Source: an uncultured Rhizobiaceae bacterium
Lineage (GTDB): Bacteria > Pseudomonadota > Alphaproteobacteria > Rhizobiales > Rhizobiaceae
Assembly: GCA_947259295.1 (NCBI GenBank)
Contig: CAMYMG010000112.1
Span: 1 to 64,000, forward strand
DNA length: 64,000 nucleotides
Direction of reading: 5' to 3'
Part shown: piece after piece, positions 45,595-54,987 of the stretch
How the letters are laid out: the number at the start of each line of letters is the position of its first letter
How positions within the stretch are numbered: position 1 is the stretch's first letter
Position numbers and translations under genes: made by a program
Notes under the pieces: model-generated
Told to the model about the DNA's origin: nothing
The model's input: the letters and a program-made list of their open reading frames with translations, nothing else
Databases searched by the model: none

Positions 45595-47352
45595 CTAGCG
45601 CATCTCGGCTGGCGCATCCGCTCCGATCAACGCGAGGCCCGACGACAAGACGTCCGAAACAGCCTGCACCAGACCCAGTCTGGCATAGGTCAATTCTGGG
45701 CTGTTAACCTTAACAAATCGTAAGTCATTGTTATCCGTACCCCGGTTCCACAGGCTGTGCAGCGTGCTGGCGAGGTCGTAGAGATAGAAGGCGATGCGGT
45801 GGGGCTCGTGGGCAATCGCCGCGCTCTCGATCATGCGGGGATATTCAGCCAGCTTACGGATCAGGCCCACCTCACCCTCGTCGGTCAGCAAGTGCCCGTA
45901 GCCTGCCAGGTCGGCACGGTCGAAACTACCGTCCGGGAACTGTTCCTTCGCCTGCCTGAACACCGAATGGCACCGCGCCGAGGCGTACTGGACGTAGAAC
46001 ACCGGGTTGTCCTTCGACTGCTCGGTCACCTTGGCGAAATCGAAGTCGAGCGGCGCGTCGCTCTTGCGGTAGAGCATCATGAAGCGGATGGCGTCTGGGC
46101 CAACCTCCTCGACGACCTCGCGCAGCGTGACGAACTCGCCCGACCGCTTCGACATGCGCACCTGCTCGCCGTTGCGGTAGAGCTTCACCAGGTTGCAGAG
46201 CAGGACGGTGAGCTCGACCTTGCCGTCGGAGACGGCCTTCGCCAGCGCCTCGAGACGCTTGACGTAGCCGCCATGATCGGCGCCAAGCACGAAGATCAAC
46301 TCGTTGAAGCCGCGCGAGATCTTGTCGTAGATGTAGCCGACATCCGCCGCGAAATAGGTGAAGGAGCCGTCCGACTTGACCAGCGGCCGGTCCATGTCGT
46401 CGCCGACCTCGGTGGAGCGGAACAGCGTTTGCTCGCGATCTTCCCAGTCGTCGGGCCTTTCGCCCTTGGGTGGCGGCAGCTTGCCCTTGTAGATATGGCC
46501 CTTCAGCGTCAGTTCGTTGATCGCGGCGCGGATCTTGCGCGCATTGTCGGCATGCAGGGTGCGCTCGGAGAAGAACACCTCGTGATGCACGTTGAGCAGC
46601 GCCAGGTCCTCGCGGATCATCGCCATCATGGCGTCGATGGTGCGGTCCTTAACCAGGGCCAGCGCCTCGTCTTCGGGCTTCTGCAGGAGCCCGCGACCGA
46701 ACTCGGCGGCCAGCGACTGGCCGACCGGCACGAGATAGTCGCCCGGATAAAGACCCGCCGGAATTTCGCCGATATCGTCACCGAGCGCCTCGCGGTAGCG
46801 CAGCATGGCCGAGCGGGCGAGCACGTCGATCTGCGCCCCGGCGTCGTTGATGAGATATTCCTTGGTCACGTCGTAGCCGGCAAAGGCCAGCAGGTTGGCG
46901 AGCGCATCGCCGACCACCGCGCCGCGGCAATGGCCGACATGCATCGGGCCGGTCGGGTTGGCCGAGACATACTCGACATTGGTCTTGATGCCGGCGCCGA
47001 TCGAGGAGCGCCCGTAGTCGCTGCCTTCGGCGAGGATGGTCTTGAGGTGCGCCTGCCAGAAACCGTCCGACAGCCGCATATTGACGAAGCCGGGTCCTGC
47101 GACCTCGACGCTCGCCACATCCGCATCTTCGCGCAGCGTGGCTGCAATCGTCTCGGCCAGCGCGCGCGGGTTCTGGCCAACCTTCTTGGCCAGCACCATT
47201 GCGGCATTGGTCGCCAGGTCGCCATGGCTTGCGTCGCGCGGCGGCTCGACGGCAATGCGGGATAGATCCGGCGCCCCGCCGTCTTTGTCTTTCAGACCAA
47301 GCGCTTCAACGGCTTTGATGACTCGCTCGTTGAAATCGGCGAAGATATTCAT
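45595..47352 (-). CDS. argS: Arginine-tRNA ligase
   Basis: A 585-aa class I synthetase. The HIGH motif appears as [20 protein letters not shown] and the KMSK-like motif as [12 protein letters not shown]. The N-terminal Add1 domain precedes the catalytic fold and an alpha-helical anticodon domain ([13 protein letters not shown]) ends it. The start at 47352 gives [18 protein letters not shown], the family N-terminus. It follows dgt by 55 bp. Confidence 0.96.
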   Translation of the reverse strand: MNIFADFNERVIKAVEALGLKDKDGGAPDLSRIAVEPPRDASHGDLATNAAMVLAKKVGQNPRALAETIAATLREDADVASVEVAGPGFVNMRLSDGFWQAHLKTILAEGSDYGRSSIGAGIKTNVEYVSANPTGPMHVGHCRGAVVGDALANLLAFAGYDVTKEYLINDAGAQIDVLARSAMLRYREALGDDIGEIPAGLYPGDYLVPVGQSLAAEFGRGLLQKPEDEALALVKDRTIDAMMAMIREDLALLNVHHEVFFSERTLHADNARKIRAAINELTLKGHIYKGKLPPPKGERPDDWEDREQTLFRSTEVGDDMDRPLVKSDGSFTYFAADVGYIYDKISRGFNELIFVLGADHGGYVKRLEALAKAVSDGKVELTVLLCNLVKLYRNGEQVRMSKRSGEFVTLREVVEEVGPDAIRFMMLYRKSDAPLDFDFAKVTEQSKDNPVFYVQYASARCHSVFRQAKEQFPDGSFDRADLAGYGHLLTDEGEVGLIRKLAEYPRMIESAAIAHEPHRIAFYLYDLASTLHSLWNRGTDNNDLRFVKVNSPELTYARLGLVQAVSDVLSSGLALIGADAPAEMR

Positions 47353-47407
47353 GGCGTTTACTCTGGAATGCGGGGCATGGCGCGATGACGCGGCTAAGGC
47401 GCGCCGA

Positions 47408-48628
47408 CTAGCCCAAATCCGGCGTATCGTCAAACATACGGCGGTGTTCCTTGAGGGCATAGGTGTCGGTCATGCCGGCCAGGAAATCCGCCACGTCGCG
47501 CGCCTTGATGCGGTCCTCGGCACGGTCGAGACCCTCGCGCCAGCCCTCCGGCATCTCGCGCGGGTCGGCGAAATAGGCGTCGAACAGGTCGTTGACGACG
47601 CGTTCCGCCTCGATCCTCACCCGCACTACGTCGTCCGCCCGATACATATTCTTGTAGAGAAAGGCTTTGAGCTCCTTCTCCTGGCGCGCCAGACCGGGTG
47701 AAAACGCCACGATCGTCTCGCCCGCCGCGCGCACATCGTCGGCGCTGTGCGGCTTCAGCCTGTCGAGCCGGGCCGTGGCCGCGGCGATGACGTCCTCGAC
47801 CATGATGGTGATCTGCCGCCGCATCAGCTCGTGACCGGTCCGCACCTCGTCAAGCCCGGGATAGCGGTCGCGCACGCCCTTCAGGATGCCGGCCGGCAAC
47901 GCCACCCCGGTCAGCATGTCAAGCGACAGGAGGCCGGCTCGAAGGCCGTCATCGATATCATGGGTGTTGTAGGCAATGTCGTCGGCAATCGCGGCGCATT
48001 GCGCCTCCAGACCGGCATGGCGGTCGAGTTCGAGGTCGAAGAGCCCGGAGAAATCGCGGATCGCCTGCGGAACCTCGCCCTTGAGCCCCTTGCCCGAAGC
48101 ATCCGTCAGCGGTCCGTTGTGCTTGACCAGGCCCTCGAGCGTCTCCCAGGTCAGGTTGAGCCCGTCGAACTCCGCATAGCGGCGTTCAAGCCTCGTCACG
48201 ATACGCAGCGACTGGGCGTTGTGGTCGAAGCCGCCCCATTTTTGCATCTTCGCATTGAGCGCGTCCTCGCCGGTGTGGCCGAACGGCGTGTGGCCGAAAT
48301 CATGCACCAGCGCGATGGCCTCGGCGAGGTCCTCGTCGCAGCGCAGCGCTCGCGCCAGCGCCCTGGCGATCTGCGCAACCTCGATCGTATGGGTCAGGCG
48401 TGTGCGGAAATGGTCGCCCTCATGCGCGATGAACACCTGCGTCTTGTGCTTCAGCCGGCGGAAGGCGGTCGAGTGGATGATGCGGTCGCGATCGCGCTGG
48501 AACGGCGTGCGGGTCGGGCTCTCCGTCTCGGCCTGGAAGCGTCCGCGCGACCGGGCGGGGTCGCAGGCATAGACGGCACGCGGGCGATAGCCGAATCCGA
48601 TGTCGCCGAGATGACCGTTCTCGTCCAT
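47408..48628 (-). CDS. dgt: Deoxyguanosinetriphosphate triphosphohydrolase-like protein
   Basis: A 406-aa HD-domain dNTP triphosphohydrolase. The metal site is visible as [31 protein letters not shown] and [13 protein letters not shown]. It hydrolyses dGTP or other dNTPs to nucleoside and triphosphate, helping set the dNTP pool. The start is ATG at 48628 rather than a TTG two codons upstream. It is divergent from the Fe-S carrier gene across 75 bp. Confidence 0.93.
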   Translation of the reverse strand: MDENGHLGDIGFGYRPRAVYACDPARSRGRFQAETESPTRTPFQRDRDRIIHSTAFRRLKHKTQVFIAHEGDHFRTRLTHTIEVAQIARALARALRCDEDLAEAIALVHDFGHTPFGHTGEDALNAKMQKWGGFDHNAQSLRIVTRLERRYAEFDGLNLTWETLEGLVKHNGPLTDASGKGLKGEVPQAIRDFSGLFDLELDRHAGLEAQCAAIADDIAYNTHDIDDGLRAGLLSLDMLTGVALPAGILKGVRDRYPGLDEVRTGHELMRRQITIMVEDVIAAATARLDRLKPHSADDVRAAGETIVAFSPGLARQEKELKAFLYKNMYRADDVVRVRIEAERVVNDLFDAYFADPREMPEGWREGLDRAEDRIKARDVADFLAGMTDTYALKEHRRMFDDTPDLG

Positions 48629-48703
48629 GCGCAACCGCCACCCGTTGACTTGCCCCTCGCCCGTTCATACCTATGATGACAACGCGAACGCAAGGTGACG
48701 CCG

Positions 48704-49051
48704 ATGGGCGCAGATGCCAAGACTGCCATGAAAGTCGATGTGACGGATGCGGCTGCCAGCCGCGTTGCCAAGATCGTTGCCGGCGATGCCAGCAAGACGG
48801 CGCTCAGGGTGTCGGTCGAAGGCGGCGGCTGCTCGGGCTTTTCCTACAAGTTCGACCTGGTCGACGGCCGCAACGAGGACGACGTGGCCATCGAGAAGAA
48901 CGGCGCGACCATCCTGATCGATGAGCTCTCGCTGGTCTATATGGGCGGCTCGGTCATCGATTTCGTCGACGACCTGATGGGCCAGTCGTTCCAGATCCGG
49001 AACCCCAACGCCGTCGCCTCCTGCGGCTGCGGTACCAGCTTTTCGGTCTGA
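48704..49051 (+). CDS. erpA: Iron-sulfur cluster insertion protein (A-type, ErpA/IscA/SufA family)
   Basis: A 115-aa A-type carrier with the three conserved cysteines: GGGCSGFSYKF, and near the end ASCGCGTSFSV. It delivers Fe-S clusters to apo-proteins. The ATG at 48704 has AAGGTGA about 6 nt upstream; a GTG at 48695 is the other candidate. It stands alone, divergent from dgt, and is followed by a strong terminator. The choice of erpA over iscA or sufA rests on its isolation from an isc or suf operon. Confidence 0.88.
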   Translation: MGADAKTAMKVDVTDAAASRVAKIVAGDASKTALRVSVEGGGCSGFSYKFDLVDGRNEDDVAIEKNGATILIDELSLVYMGGSVIDFVDDLMGQSFQIRNPNAVASCGCGTSFSV

Positions 49052-49080
49052 GACCGCCCCCATTCCCGGATAGCACTATG

Positions 49081-49115
49081 AAAAGGGCCGCGATCGAGCG
49101 GCCTTTTCGTTTTTA
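49081..49115 (+). terminator. Intrinsic terminator after erpA
   Basis: AAAAGG-CCGC pairs with GCGGCCTTTT around GATCGA (one G bulged), followed by CGTTTTTAG. This is a classical GC-rich stem with a T-run, 30 bp after the stop codon. Confidence 0.85.
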
Positions 49116-49156
49116 GTGCCGCGTCGCGTGCAGAGAAGCGAGAGCCGCCTAGCGAC

Positions 49157-50770
49157 TCAGGTCTGCGGCGCTCCGTCCGGCACGATCGTCTGGCGCGCCT
49201 TGGTATCGAGGGCGGCGAGCGCCGCCTTCAGCTTGCTGCGCAGCCGCGCCGCCCGCTCCGGGTCCATGCCCGACATGTCGAGCACCAGCGACAGCCCCTC
49301 CTCGTTCTCGCTGATCAGCGTCGTGTCGGCTGCCTGCGCGGGGCTCGTGCGCTCGACGAGATAGGGCACGACCTCGCGGCTGATGCCCTTCATGCGGATC
49401 GGTTCGGTCGGCTGCGCCTCGACGATGTCCTTCACATGCGCATAGGTCTCGTAGCTCAGCATGATGCCGCCGGCGGGCGCGATGCTCTGCAGCCGGGCCG
49501 CGAGGTTCGCCTCGGCGCCGATGATCGTATAATCCATGCGGTCGTCGGAGCCGAAATTGCCGACATTGCAGTAGCCGGTATTGATGCCCATGCGCACGCG
49601 GAACGGATGTTCGATGCCCTGGTCGAGCCATTTGCGCTGCAGTTCGGCCAGCCGCTCCTGCATCTCGATCGCCATGTGCAGGCAGGCGCGCGCGTCCTCC
49701 GCCGGGCCAAGCGTGTTGGGATCGCCGAAGAAGGCGAGGATCGCGTCGCCGATGAACTTGTCGACGGTAGCGCCATGCGCGATGGCGATGCGCGACATTT
49801 CGGTCAGATACTCGTTGAGCAGCGCGGTCAGTTCCTCCGGCTGCATGCGCTCGGTCGTGGCGGTGAAATCGACGATGTCGGAAAAGAAGATGGTCAGCTT
49901 CTTGCGCTCCGCCGTCACCTTGACGTCCCGCTCGCCGCTGAACACGCTCTTGTAGATTTCCGGCGACAGATATTTGGCGATCTTCAGCGACACGGTGGCG
50001 AGGAAACTGTTGGCCTCCTTGAGTTCCTCGTTGAGAATACTGACCTGGCGCGACTGGCGCCATTGCTGGTAGACGAAATAGGCGCCCGTGAGTGCGGCCA
50101 GCCCGAAATAGACGAACAGATAACGCACGCCGATCGACCCGAGCGACAGCGGCTGCGTGACCGTGACAGACTGGATGCCGCGGACGTCGCCGACCTTCCA
50201 GTCGGTCTTCGGGCTGTCGGGATGGCTGTTGTGGCAGGTGACGCAGGTCTGCGTCATGCGGATCGGCGAGGCAATGGCGACGGTGCTGTTGAGGTCGCCG
50301 CGCGTCTGTTCGACGACCTTCAGCGTCGGGTCGGCCCTGAACCGGGCCAGCGCTTCCGCCTGGAAGGCGTCGAGTTCATGTGGCGCCCTGCCCGCGAAGG
50401 CATGGTCCGATACGAAGTCGTAGCGAACGGCGTTGTCCTGAGCGCTGATGAGTTTGCCAAGTTCCAGCGAAAATGTTGCCGGGATGGGGATGGCGCCGGG
50501 CACGTCATGGAAGTTGTCGGATGCGGTGATCGGTACGCCCGGCGGCGCCTGCAGCACGCGGCCGACGACATCCTTTGCGTAGAGGTCGCGAATATCGTTG
50601 ATGATTCGCGTCATGTCGGTGGCCTGCTGGCGCGACAGATGCGCTGTCAGGTCCTTGAGATCGAGCATGACGGCGACTGGCAGGAGAAGCAGCAGGACGA
50701 GGACCGCCACAAGACCGGGGATGGACCGGCGCCACGGCCTTATCTCGGGGATGATGGCTGCATCTGTCAT
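49157..50770 (-). CDS. Class III adenylate cyclase with periplasmic heme-c (Tll0287/DUF3365-like) sensor
   Basis: A 537-aa membrane signalling protein. Helix 1 (about 17-37) and helix 2 (about 216-234) flank a periplasmic domain of about 175 residues that contains a covalent heme site, CVTCH at residues 176-180. A linker leads to a class III cyclase domain with metal Asp298 (FFSDIVDF) and Asp342 (FIGDA), and Lys338, which suggests ATP specificity. It should make cAMP in response to a redox or gas signal sensed by the heme. The signal is unknown. It is divergent from xthA across 105 bp. Confidence 0.88.
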   Translation of the reverse strand: MTDAAIIPEIRPWRRSIPGLVAVLVLLLLLPVAVMLDLKDLTAHLSRQQATDMTRIINDIRDLYAKDVVGRVLQAPPGVPITASDNFHDVPGAIPIPATFSLELGKLISAQDNAVRYDFVSDHAFAGRAPHELDAFQAEALARFRADPTLKVVEQTRGDLNSTVAIASPIRMTQTCVTCHNSHPDSPKTDWKVGDVRGIQSVTVTQPLSLGSIGVRYLFVYFGLAALTGAYFVYQQWRQSRQVSILNEELKEANSFLATVSLKIAKYLSPEIYKSVFSGERDVKVTAERKKLTIFFSDIVDFTATTERMQPEELTALLNEYLTEMSRIAIAHGATVDKFIGDAILAFFGDPNTLGPAEDARACLHMAIEMQERLAELQRKWLDQGIEHPFRVRMGINTGYCNVGNFGSDDRMDYTIIGAEANLAARLQSIAPAGGIMLSYETYAHVKDIVEAQPTEPIRMKGISREVVPYLVERTSPAQAADTTLISENEEGLSLVLDMSGMDPERAARLRSKLKAALAALDTKARQTIVPDGAPQT

Positions 50771-50875
50771 GGATCTGTCTCCACGCGGTCGCTGTCGCTT
50801 GTGGCGGTTCGACTATGCTTTACAATGCCAGGGCTTGCCTTTGGTTAAGGCTAGCCTGCAAAGGACGTAGCGACC

Positions 50876-51670
50876 ATGAAGATCGTCACCTGGAACATCA
50901 ACGGCGTACGCGCGCGCCTCGGCAATCTGCTGCACTGGCTGCAGGAGAGTTCGCCGGACATCGCCTGCCTGCAGGAGATCAAGACGGTCGACGAGCAATT
51001 CCCGCGCGCCGAGATCGAGGCACTCGGCTACCATGTCGAGACGCACGGCCAGAAGGGTTTCAACGGCGTCGCGATCCTCTCGAAGCTGCGCTTCGACGAG
51101 GTCAACCGCGGCCTGCCCGGCGACGACGCCGACGAGCAGGCCCGCTTCATCGAAGGCGTGTTCTCGACCGAAAAAGGCGTGCTTCGCGTCGTCTCGCTCT
51201 ATTTGCCGAACGGCAATCCGATCGATGACGAGCGCAAGTTTCCCTACAAGCTGTCATGGATGGCGCGCCTGGAACGATGGGCGAAGGAGCGTCTCGAACT
51301 GGAAGAGCCGATGATTCTGGCAGGCGATTTCAACGTCATTCCGGAACCGATCGACGCCAAGAACCCCGAGAACTGGCTGGGCGACGCACTGTTCCAGCCT
51401 CAGACGCGACAGGCCTTCCGCAGGCTGGTCAATCTCGGCTTCACCGAAGCCATTCGCGCCACCACCGATGCCCCTGGCACCTACACGTTCTGGGACTATC
51501 AGGCCGGCGCCTGGCAGAAGGACAACGGCATCCGCATCGACCATCTGCTTTTGTCGCCCGAAGCCGCCAACCGGTTCCGTTCAGCGTCGATCGAAAAGCA
51601 TGTTCGGGCCTGGGAAAAGCCGTCGGACCACGTGCCGGTCGCGGTCGACCTCGCCGTCACGGCAGCGTGA
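50876..51670 (+). CDS. xthA: Exodeoxyribonuclease III
   Basis: A 264-aa EEP-fold nuclease that cleaves DNA at abasic sites and degrades 3' ends. Catalytic residues show in TWNINGVRAR, CLQEIKT (Glu), LAGDFNV (Asp) and the terminal PSDHVPVAVDL (His). IRIDHLLLS carries the second Asp. AAGGA lies about 10 nt before the ATG. It is convergent with the TerB-like gene, with a 9-bp stem-loop in the gap. Confidence 0.95.
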   Translation: MKIVTWNINGVRARLGNLLHWLQESSPDIACLQEIKTVDEQFPRAEIEALGYHVETHGQKGFNGVAILSKLRFDEVNRGLPGDDADEQARFIEGVFSTEKGVLRVVSLYLPNGNPIDDERKFPYKLSWMARLERWAKERLELEEPMILAGDFNVIPEPIDAKNPENWLGDALFQPQTRQAFRRLVNLGFTEAIRATTDAPGTYTFWDYQAGAWQKDNGIRIDHLLLSPEAANRFRSASIEKHVRAWEKPSDHVPVAVDLAVTAA

Positions 51671-51716
51671 CGCAGAGCCTCGCCCTTACCTATCCAACAA
51701 TGTTCTGGATCGCTGC

Positions 51717-51738
51717 GCCTGCCGCCGGTGCGGCAGGC
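51717..51738. terminator. Hairpin in the xthA/terB convergent gap
   Basis: GCCTGCCGC (51717-51725) pairs perfectly with GCGGCAGGC (51730-51738) around CGGT. No T-tract follows on either strand. Given its place between two convergent stops it is probably a bidirectional transcription end or an mRNA 3' protector. Confidence 0.5.
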
Positions 51739-51742
51739 CTGA

Positions 51743-52189
51743 TCAGCCGGTACCGTCATCCGCCTCTGGCTTGACCAGGTCGACCGGGCTGATGCCGAGC
51801 AATTCCATGGTACGGCGCAGCAGCCGCACCTCGTTCTCGGCAAGGTCCTCGTCGGCCTTGGCGATCTCGGCCATGTGCTTGGCCAGCTGCCGGCGGCGGT
51901 CGATATCGAGCTCGCGGAACATTTCGATCGCCTGGGCGCCGTTGGTTTCGTAGCCGAAATCGTTGAGAAACTCGATCACCCCGTCCATGCTGTCGCGGCC
52001 GATGCCGAAGGCCTCGTTGCAGATGCGTCGGAACGTCTGCATCTCGCTGTCCTTGACCACGCCGTCGGCCAGGATCATGCGAAACAGCAACAGCAGTTCG
52101 GCCGACAGCACCGGGTCGCCCGCAACCTTGCGTACGCCGGGGTCGCCCTCGAAAAGATCCTTGAATTGAGTAAGTATTCCGATAGCCAT
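51743..52189 (-). CDS. TerB-family (tellurite resistance-like) protein
   Basis: A 148-aa all-helical protein with the TerB pattern: LSAELLLLFRMILADGVVKD, an acidic metal-type site, then LAKHMAEIAKADEDLAENE. TerB-like domains bind divalent metal and appear in many stress or membrane-associated proteins; tellurite resistance itself is not implied. The start at 52189 has GAGGAA about 7 nt upstream. The frame continues to 52483, but that region holds no support and overlaps the next gene's leader. Confidence 0.85.
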   Translation of the reverse strand: MAIGILTQFKDLFEGDPGVRKVAGDPVLSAELLLLFRMILADGVVKDSEMQTFRRICNEAFGIGRDSMDGVIEFLNDFGYETNGAQAIEMFRELDIDRRRQLAKHMAEIAKADEDLAENEVRLLRRTMELLGISPVDLVKPEADDGTG

Positions 52190-52307
52190 GCGTGTTTCCT
52201 CGACGCCAGCGAAAATCACTAGCGCTAAATATGTCTTGCGCAACTGAAAAGCGTGTGTTGGAAGGCTTTTGCCGCCCTCCCGTGGCGATTTAGTCGCATT
52301 TGGTCCC

Positions 52308-53093
52308 GTGCCCGATCCAGACATCCAGATCATGATCCTGCTCGGGCTCGCCGCCTTTGTGGCGGGCTTCGTCGATTCGATCGCCGGCGGCGGCGGGCTG
52401 GTCACCATACCGGCGCTGCTCCTCGCCGGCCTTCCGCCGGTTGCGGCGCTCGGCACCAACAAGCTGCAGGGCCTCTTCGGCACCGCTTCGGCGACAATCC
52501 ACTATGCCGCCAATGGCCATGTCGACCTGCGACGCCAGATGCCCTGGGCCGTGCTGGCTTTCGCGGGCGGCATCGCTGGCGCCCTGCTGGCGACCGTCAT
52601 TCCAGGTGGCATCCTGAGGGCCGCCCTGCCCTTCATCCTCGTCGTCATCGCGCTCTATTTTGCCCTGAAGCCCGGCATGGACGACATCGACCGCGCCGAG
52701 CGCCTGTCACCCCTCGTGTTCGGCCTGTCGATCGTGCCGCTGATCGGCTTCTATGACGGCGTCTTCGGCCCCGGCACCGGTTCCTTCTTCATGCTCGCCT
52801 TCGTTTCGCTTGCCGGCTTCGGCGTGCTGAAGGCGACGGCACACACCAAGCTGCTGAACTTCTCCTCCAACCTCGGAGGCTTCGTGCTGTTCGCCTTTGC
52901 GGGCGCCATCTATTGGAAGATCGGCCTTCTCATGGGCGTGGCGCAATTCCTCGGCGCCCGGCTCGGCGCGGGGCTGGCCATCTCGAACGGCGCCAGGCTG
53001 ATCAAGCCGCTGCTGGTCGTCATCTGCCTGGCGCTCGCCGCACGGTTGCTGGCCGACCCCACCCACCCGCTCAGGCTGTTCCTGGGCTTCTGA
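52308..53093 (+). CDS. TauE/SafE (TSUP) family membrane exporter
   Basis: A 261-aa membrane protein with about eight helices in two homologous halves. The half-repeat signature FVDSIAGGGGLVTIPALLL in the N-terminus and GFYDGVFGPGTGSFFMLAFV in the C-terminus is diagnostic. Members export sulfite, sulfoacetate or other sulfur anions, but substrate cannot be deduced. The start is a GTG at 52308 with a weak ribosome site; an ATG eight codons later is an alternative. It is not in an operon. A link to soeABC at 20 kb is only thematic. Confidence 0.85.
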   Translation: MPDPDIQIMILLGLAAFVAGFVDSIAGGGGLVTIPALLLAGLPPVAALGTNKLQGLFGTASATIHYAANGHVDLRRQMPWAVLAFAGGIAGALLATVIPGGILRAALPFILVVIALYFALKPGMDDIDRAERLSPLVFGLSIVPLIGFYDGVFGPGTGSFFMLAFVSLAGFGVLKATAHTKLLNFSSNLGGFVLFAFAGAIYWKIGLLMGVAQFLGARLGAGLAISNGARLIKPLLVVICLALAARLLADPTHPLRLFLGF

Positions 53094-53238
53094 TTCGCAG
53101 TCGCTGGCGCTATCGGGATCGGCCCGTCGCGGGCATAGCCACCCGGCTCGGGCAACCTGAAGCGTCCGGCTCCGGCCGGCGCTTTTTGCCTGAAGGGCTT
53201 ATCGCTGCTAGCTTCGACGCGTAACGAGCGGACGCCCC

Positions 53239-54078
53239 ATGGCCGACCAGCACCCGACAGGCGCAATTCCTCCGCCGACTTCCGCCTACGAGATGATGCG
53301 ACGCGCGCCGGCCGCCGGCCTGCGCGGCAGCGTCACCGGCCTGGTGGCCTATCGCGAGACCACGCCAGGCCATTTCCGCCAGACCCAGGCAGCCTCGCTG
53401 ACGATCCCGCTGGTCATCAGCTTCGGCGAGGCCTTCGCCATCGGCCTCGGCCGGCCGCCGACCGGCGACGACAGGATTGCGAGTTTCGCAGCCGGCCTGT
53501 TCGCCGGCCCGGTGGTGATCGACTCCTTCGGCCAGTCGAACTGTATCCAGATCGATTTCACGCCGCTCGGCGCGCGGCGGTTTCTCGGCGCACCGATGAG
53601 CGCGCTCACCGACCGCATGGTGACACTGGATGACGCGCTCGGCTCGGCCGGTGTGGCCCTCCGCGACAAGCTGGCCGGCGAGGCCGACGGGAACCGGCGG
53701 CTCGATCTTGCCGAAGCTTTCGTCATGGACCGCCTGGCCCGCGCCGAGACACCGCGCCCGGAGATCTCCTGGGCCTATGAGAGGCTTGCCGGTACGGTCG
53801 GTCGCGCCCGAATCGCCGCGATTGCCGACGAGATCGGCTGGAGCCGCAAGCATCTCGCCAGGTGCTTTGCCGACGAGATAGGTCTCGGTCCCAAGCGCGT
53901 CGCGCGCATCATGCGCTTCAACCGTGCGCTGGATGCTGCCCGCTGCGGCGCTGTGCAGGGCTGGGCCGACGTCGCAGCAGCTTGTGGCTACGCCGACCAG
54001 GCGCATCTGGTACGCGAGTTCAACGAATTCGCCGGCAGTTCGCCCGCCGCCCTGAACCAGCCAACAATGCCGGGGTAA
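53239..54078 (+). CDS. AraC-family transcriptional regulator
   Basis: A 279-aa regulator. The C-terminal 100 or so residues contain two HTH segments: IAAIADEIGWSRKHLARCFA, then WADVAAACGYADQAHLVREF, followed by the family end motif GSSPAAL. The N-terminal part resembles cupin-like effector domains (GQSNCIQIDFTPLGARRFLG). It is followed after 66 bp by a VOC protein and a cupin on the same strand, which it may control. Confidence 0.88.
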   Translation: MADQHPTGAIPPPTSAYEMMRRAPAAGLRGSVTGLVAYRETTPGHFRQTQAASLTIPLVISFGEAFAIGLGRPPTGDDRIASFAAGLFAGPVVIDSFGQSNCIQIDFTPLGARRFLGAPMSALTDRMVTLDDALGSAGVALRDKLAGEADGNRRLDLAEAFVMDRLARAETPRPEISWAYERLAGTVGRARIAAIADEIGWSRKHLARCFADEIGLGPKRVARIMRFNRALDAARCGAVQGWADVAAACGYADQAHLVREFNEFAGSSPAALNQPTMPG

Positions 54079-54144
54079 CATTTATTCAATCATCGGACAT
54101 GCGCAGGGACCAGGATCCCCCGCATCCAGCTGAGGAGATTGACC

Positions 54145-54564
54145 ATGCCGCTGCAGAACGAACCGCCCCGCCTTTACCCGACATTCCGCTACCGTGACGC
54201 CGCCACGATGATCGACTGGCTGGTCGAGGCGTTCGGCTTTTCCGTGCAGGCCCGCTTCGAGGACCAGGGTGTGGTCCAGCACGCCGAACTGGCCTTCGGC
54301 TCGTCCATCATCATGCTGGGCGGCATTCGCGACAATGATTATGGCCAAATGGTCGGCGAACCCGGGGCTGAGGGCGGCAAGTCGGTCTATGTCGCGGTCG
54401 ATGACGCCGACGCGGCCTTCGAGCGTGCCAAGGCTGCCGGCGCGGTCATCCTGCAGGAGCCGGTCGATACGGACCATGGCAGCCGCGATTTCATCTGCGC
54501 CGATCCAGAGGGCAATGTCTGGTGTTTCGGCACCTACTGGCCGAAGGCGGGCGACAAGGCATGA
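54145..54564 (+). CDS. VOC-superfamily protein (glyoxalase/bleomycin resistance-like)
   Basis: A 139-aa single-domain VOC protein (PTFRYRDAATMIDWLVEAFG; AVDDADAAFERAKAAGAVI; DPEGNVWCFGTY). This subtype, starting with a PhnB/YraH-like fold, often binds a metal or a small aromatic ligand. The function is not identifiable. The ATG at 54145 has GAGGAG 8 nt upstream, so the ORF start at 54139 (TTG) is rejected. Its stop overlaps the next start as ATGA. Confidence 0.85.
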   Translation: MPLQNEPPRLYPTFRYRDAATMIDWLVEAFGFSVQARFEDQGVVQHAELAFGSSIIMLGGIRDNDYGQMVGEPGAEGGKSVYVAVDDADAAFERAKAAGAVILQEPVDTDHGSRDFICADPEGNVWCFGTYWPKAGDKA

Positions 54565-54983
54565 GCCGCGAAGCCACGCCAAGCACCGCGACCCGTCGCA
54601 TGCCCGTGGTGTTGCAGCCCTGGGAGGGGCGTACCTACCAGATGCCGGCCATGCGCGCCGTCTTCAAGGCAGACGGGGACGAGACGGACAGCCGCTACTC
54701 GGTCTCGGAATGGTGGCTCGAGCCAGGCTGCGACGGGCCGGGCAAACATGCCCACCCGGCCAACGACGAGATCTTCTACGCCATCGAGGGCACGCCGTCG
54801 GTGCTTGTCGGCAAGCACTGGATCGATGCGCCTGCCGGTAGTTGCATCGTCATCCCAGCCGGCGTGACGCACGACTTTGCCAACCGGACGGAAACCCGCG
54901 CCGGCCTGTTCAATGTCTTTCTGCCGGGCGGCTTCGAGCATAACATGCCTTCGATCGTGCGGTGGTACGAGGAAAACGGCTGA
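54561..54983 (+). CDS. Cupin-domain protein
   Basis: A 140-aa small cupin. Motif 1 is GKHAHPANDEIFYAIEG, with the H-x-H...E metal ligands. Motif 2 ends in IPAGVTHDFAN with the last His. It is translationally coupled to the VOC gene. Such proteins can be dioxygenases, isomerases or sensors; no specific family is recognised. It is convergent with cobQ, with only 4 bp between stops. Confidence 0.85.
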   Translation: MSREATPSTATRRMPVVLQPWEGRTYQMPAMRAVFKADGDETDSRYSVSEWWLEPGCDGPGKHAHPANDEIFYAIEGTPSVLVGKHWIDAPAGSCIVIPAGVTHDFANRTETRAGLFNVFLPGGFEHNMPSIVRWYEENG

Positions 54984-54987
54984 CTGT

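Noticed and set aside
43774-45723. Plus-strand open frame of 649 codons opposite the SPOR gene
   Set aside because: It is the antisense of an Asp/Glu/Ala-rich gene, which leaves few stops on the other strand. The predicted residues have no family and no start signal.
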